NCBI GenBank assembly: GCA_937895695.1
Contig: CALBLM010000067.1
Span: forward strand, 1 to 6,923
Origin: an uncultured Megasphaera sp.
GTDB taxonomy: Bacteria > Bacillota > Negativicutes > Veillonellales > Megasphaeraceae
DNA length: 6,923 nt
Direction of reading: 5' to 3'
Shown here: positions 6,501-6,923 of the stretch, in pieces
How the letters are laid out: each line of letters starts with the position of its first letter
Numbering within the stretch: the stretch's first letter is position 1
The notes under the pieces: model-generated
Database searches by the model: none
The model's input: the letters and a program-made list of their open reading frames with translations, nothing else
What the model was told of the DNA's origin: nothing
Translations under genes and position numbers: made by a program

Positions 6501-6598
6501 AATTTCATATACGAAAATATACCGGCAATCGCAATAATGACAATAAAATACCAAACGAGGGTTTTATTTTTTAATGCTAATTCGGATAAATTTCTCAT
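3563..6598 (-). CDS. RND efflux transporter, inner-membrane permease (AcrB/TriC-type)
   Basis: A proton-driven inner-membrane pump of 1011 residues that exports drugs or other amphiphilic compounds through a three-part envelope channel. The RND plan is clear: TM1 near residues 13-31, a first large periplasmic loop, TM2-TM6 near 341-490, TM7 after about residue 515, a second periplasmic loop opening with FFPPS and LPEGSS, and TM8-TM12 in the last 160 residues. TM4 has GLLVDDAI with the proton-relay pair Asp401-Asp402. The TM10 motif reads IIRNSVILID, with Arg921 where AcrB has Lys940. The N-terminal MEDP, PGAS and VTDKIEK segments resemble the TriC/MexK side of the HAE branch; that subfamily placement is from memory. 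ATG 6598 overlaps the TGA of the membrane fusion protein gene as ATGA, indicating translational coupling. No outer-membrane channel gene follows, so it must be upstream or elsewhere. Substrate is unknown. Confidence 0.96.
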   Translation of the reverse strand: MRNLSELALKNKTLVWYFIVIIAIAGIFSYMKLGRMEDPAYTVRQMVVTVAWPGASAQQMQDQVTDKIEKKLQDTPNLDYIKSYSSPGQAVIYVNLTDQAPTSSIRNTWHEVRNLTEDMKKDLPEGVYGPYYNDRFDDVYGSVYAITGDGYSYEELRQKAEKIRRIMLGIDDVSKVEIIGEQSEKVYIEVANSKLASLGIAPTTIANAVKGQNAMTPSGMIDTKSDNVYLRISGVFEDIEAIRNLPINANGHVFRLGDIAVIERRYTQPSDPKMFYNGKPAVGIALSMKTGGNILTLGDNLEKLQASVKQDLPADMEIHQVSDQPKVVKDSISDFVDTLREAIIIVLVVSFLSLGLRTGFVVACCIPLVLTGVFCVMEIVGIDLHKVSLGALIIALGLLVDDAIIAVEMMSVQLEKGMDRLGAACYAFKATAKPMLTGTLVTCAGFIPVAFADGAASEFCKSLFPVILAALLLSWIVSVMVAPLFGYYLIKVKPKTTEKNLYQSKFYQLFRYVLTWCLTHRMVVISGTVGLFVIAVGMMKWIPQEFFPPSLRPEIIVEMTLPEGSSMQASEKEAKTLSAFLDTQQEQIDSYSYYVGEGAPRFVLTLEPVLPKNNYAQFVVVAKDVASREALTQKIKQQMADKQPGVRCNIKNVPLGPPSDYPIMLRVSGYDVDKVKAYAQQIANRISKDPNTENVFLNWEQKSKIMHLQLDQNKLRTMGISGQDVAKTLYTELSGATIAEYYAADKTIGIQLRLQDEDRNDLSQIKNIPIYTGSGYIPLEQIATISYGAEDALIWRRDLKPTITVEGSIKSGTANDATQKAYDSIQDIRDVMPFGYSVEVDGALENSQKSLKYLLGPVPIMILIIMTLLMFQLRRVSLMILTLITAPMGIIGVSFGMLLFGKSLGFVAYLGILALGGMIIRNSVILIDQIDKHMAAGEDAWHAIIDSAVLRFRPIMLTAAAAILGMIPLMRSIFWGPMAVAIASGLFVATVLTLLVLPTMYAAWFRIKKNN

Positions 6599-6923
6599 GC
6601 ATCATCACGCTCCGTCCGTACGGTTTCGCCTTCTGATAACATATGTACGCCGGCCGTGACAACTACATCTCCTTGCGACAATCCCGTTACTTTAACCGTA
6701 TTATCACCAAAATCAGATACAGTAACTGCTTTTAGCGACAATGTTTTATCCTTACCAACTATCCATACATTCGGTGTATCGCCAGTTTGGTAAATAGCTG
6801 ATAACGGCAGCACACATTCTGTTGTATCTGCAGCTGTTTCACTCTGATTGGTCACACTAGCTGTCATACCAAGCTGCATACCTGCCGGCGGATTTGGTAC
6901 TGTAACACAAACTGTATACGTGC
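6595..6923 (-). CDS. RND efflux membrane fusion protein (periplasmic adaptor), C-terminal fragment
   Basis: The last 108 residues of a gene whose 5' part lies beyond the right edge; the frame is open to the window end, so Met at 6879 is internal. The fragment starts TYTVCVTVPNPPAGMQLGM, the end of the beta-barrel domain with the usual NP...L..GM pattern. It continues with VLPLSAIYQTGD, VWIV and VTVSDFGDNTVKVTGLSQGD, then VVTAGVHMLSEGETV, typical of the membrane-proximal domain of HlyD/AcrA-type adaptors. These proteins sit in the periplasm and join the RND pump to the outer-membrane channel. The stop codon TGA overlaps the pump's start by 4 bp, so both are made from one message. The lipoyl and hairpin domains and any lipoprotein signal are outside the window. 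Confidence 0.92.
   Translation of the reverse strand, partial: TYTVCVTVPNPPAGMQLGMTASVTNQSETAADTTECVLPLSAIYQTGDTPNVWIVGKDKTLSLKAVTVSDFGDNTVKVTGLSQGDVVVTAGVHMLSEGETVRTERDDA

Overview
The window reads as ordinary chromosome from a diderm member of the Firmicutes, most likely class Negativicutes (Veillonella/Dialister/Megasphaera-type). This is inferred from two things seen together. One is a typical Firmicutes housekeeping pair, trmK followed by a Nif3-family gene. The other is an RND efflux pump with its membrane fusion protein, which needs a cell with an outer membrane. The genus cannot be fixed from the sequence. Every gene I can support lies on the minus strand, so transcription runs from high to low coordinates.

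Layout from right to left (5' to 3' on the minus strand). At 6923-6595 is the C-terminal end of an RND membrane fusion protein. It overlaps by 4 bp (ATGA) the 1011-residue inner-membrane RND transporter at 6598-3563, and a hairpin at about 3505-3551 closes this operon. Next is a three-tRNA operon, Pro(UGG)-Gly(UCC)-Arg(UCU), at 3403-3162. It is driven by an exact-consensus promoter (TTGACA, 17 bp, TATAAT) and followed by a very strong 20-bp hairpin terminator, with two further terminator-like hairpins at 3056-3077 and 2984-3014. Then comes a small exported lytic transglycosylase gene (2923-2222), broken by one in-frame UGA between its catalytic glutamate and the AYNAG motif. After its terminator is a monocistronic LDH/MDH-family dehydrogenase (2011-1055) whose active-site loop resembles L-2-hydroxyisocaproate dehydrogenase more than classical lactate dehydrogenase. 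Last come trmK (807-118) with its own extended -10 promoter and, overlapping its 3' end by 16 bp, the start of a Nif3-like gene that runs off the left edge.

The genes form separate transcription units: envelope efflux, tRNA supply, cell-wall remodelling, fermentative redox metabolism, and tRNA modification. Terminators or candidate promoters separate nearly all of them. I see no mobile element, CRISPR array, phage or defence module. The observation most worth following is the UGA-interrupted transglycosylase. Its reading frame stays open and family-like for 110 codons after the UGA, so it is a very recent nonsense mutation, a sequence error, or a readthrough gene. Secondary points are the unusual dehydrogenase loop, an arginine at the transporter's usual proton-relay lysine position, and several compact inverted repeats at promoters and terminators.
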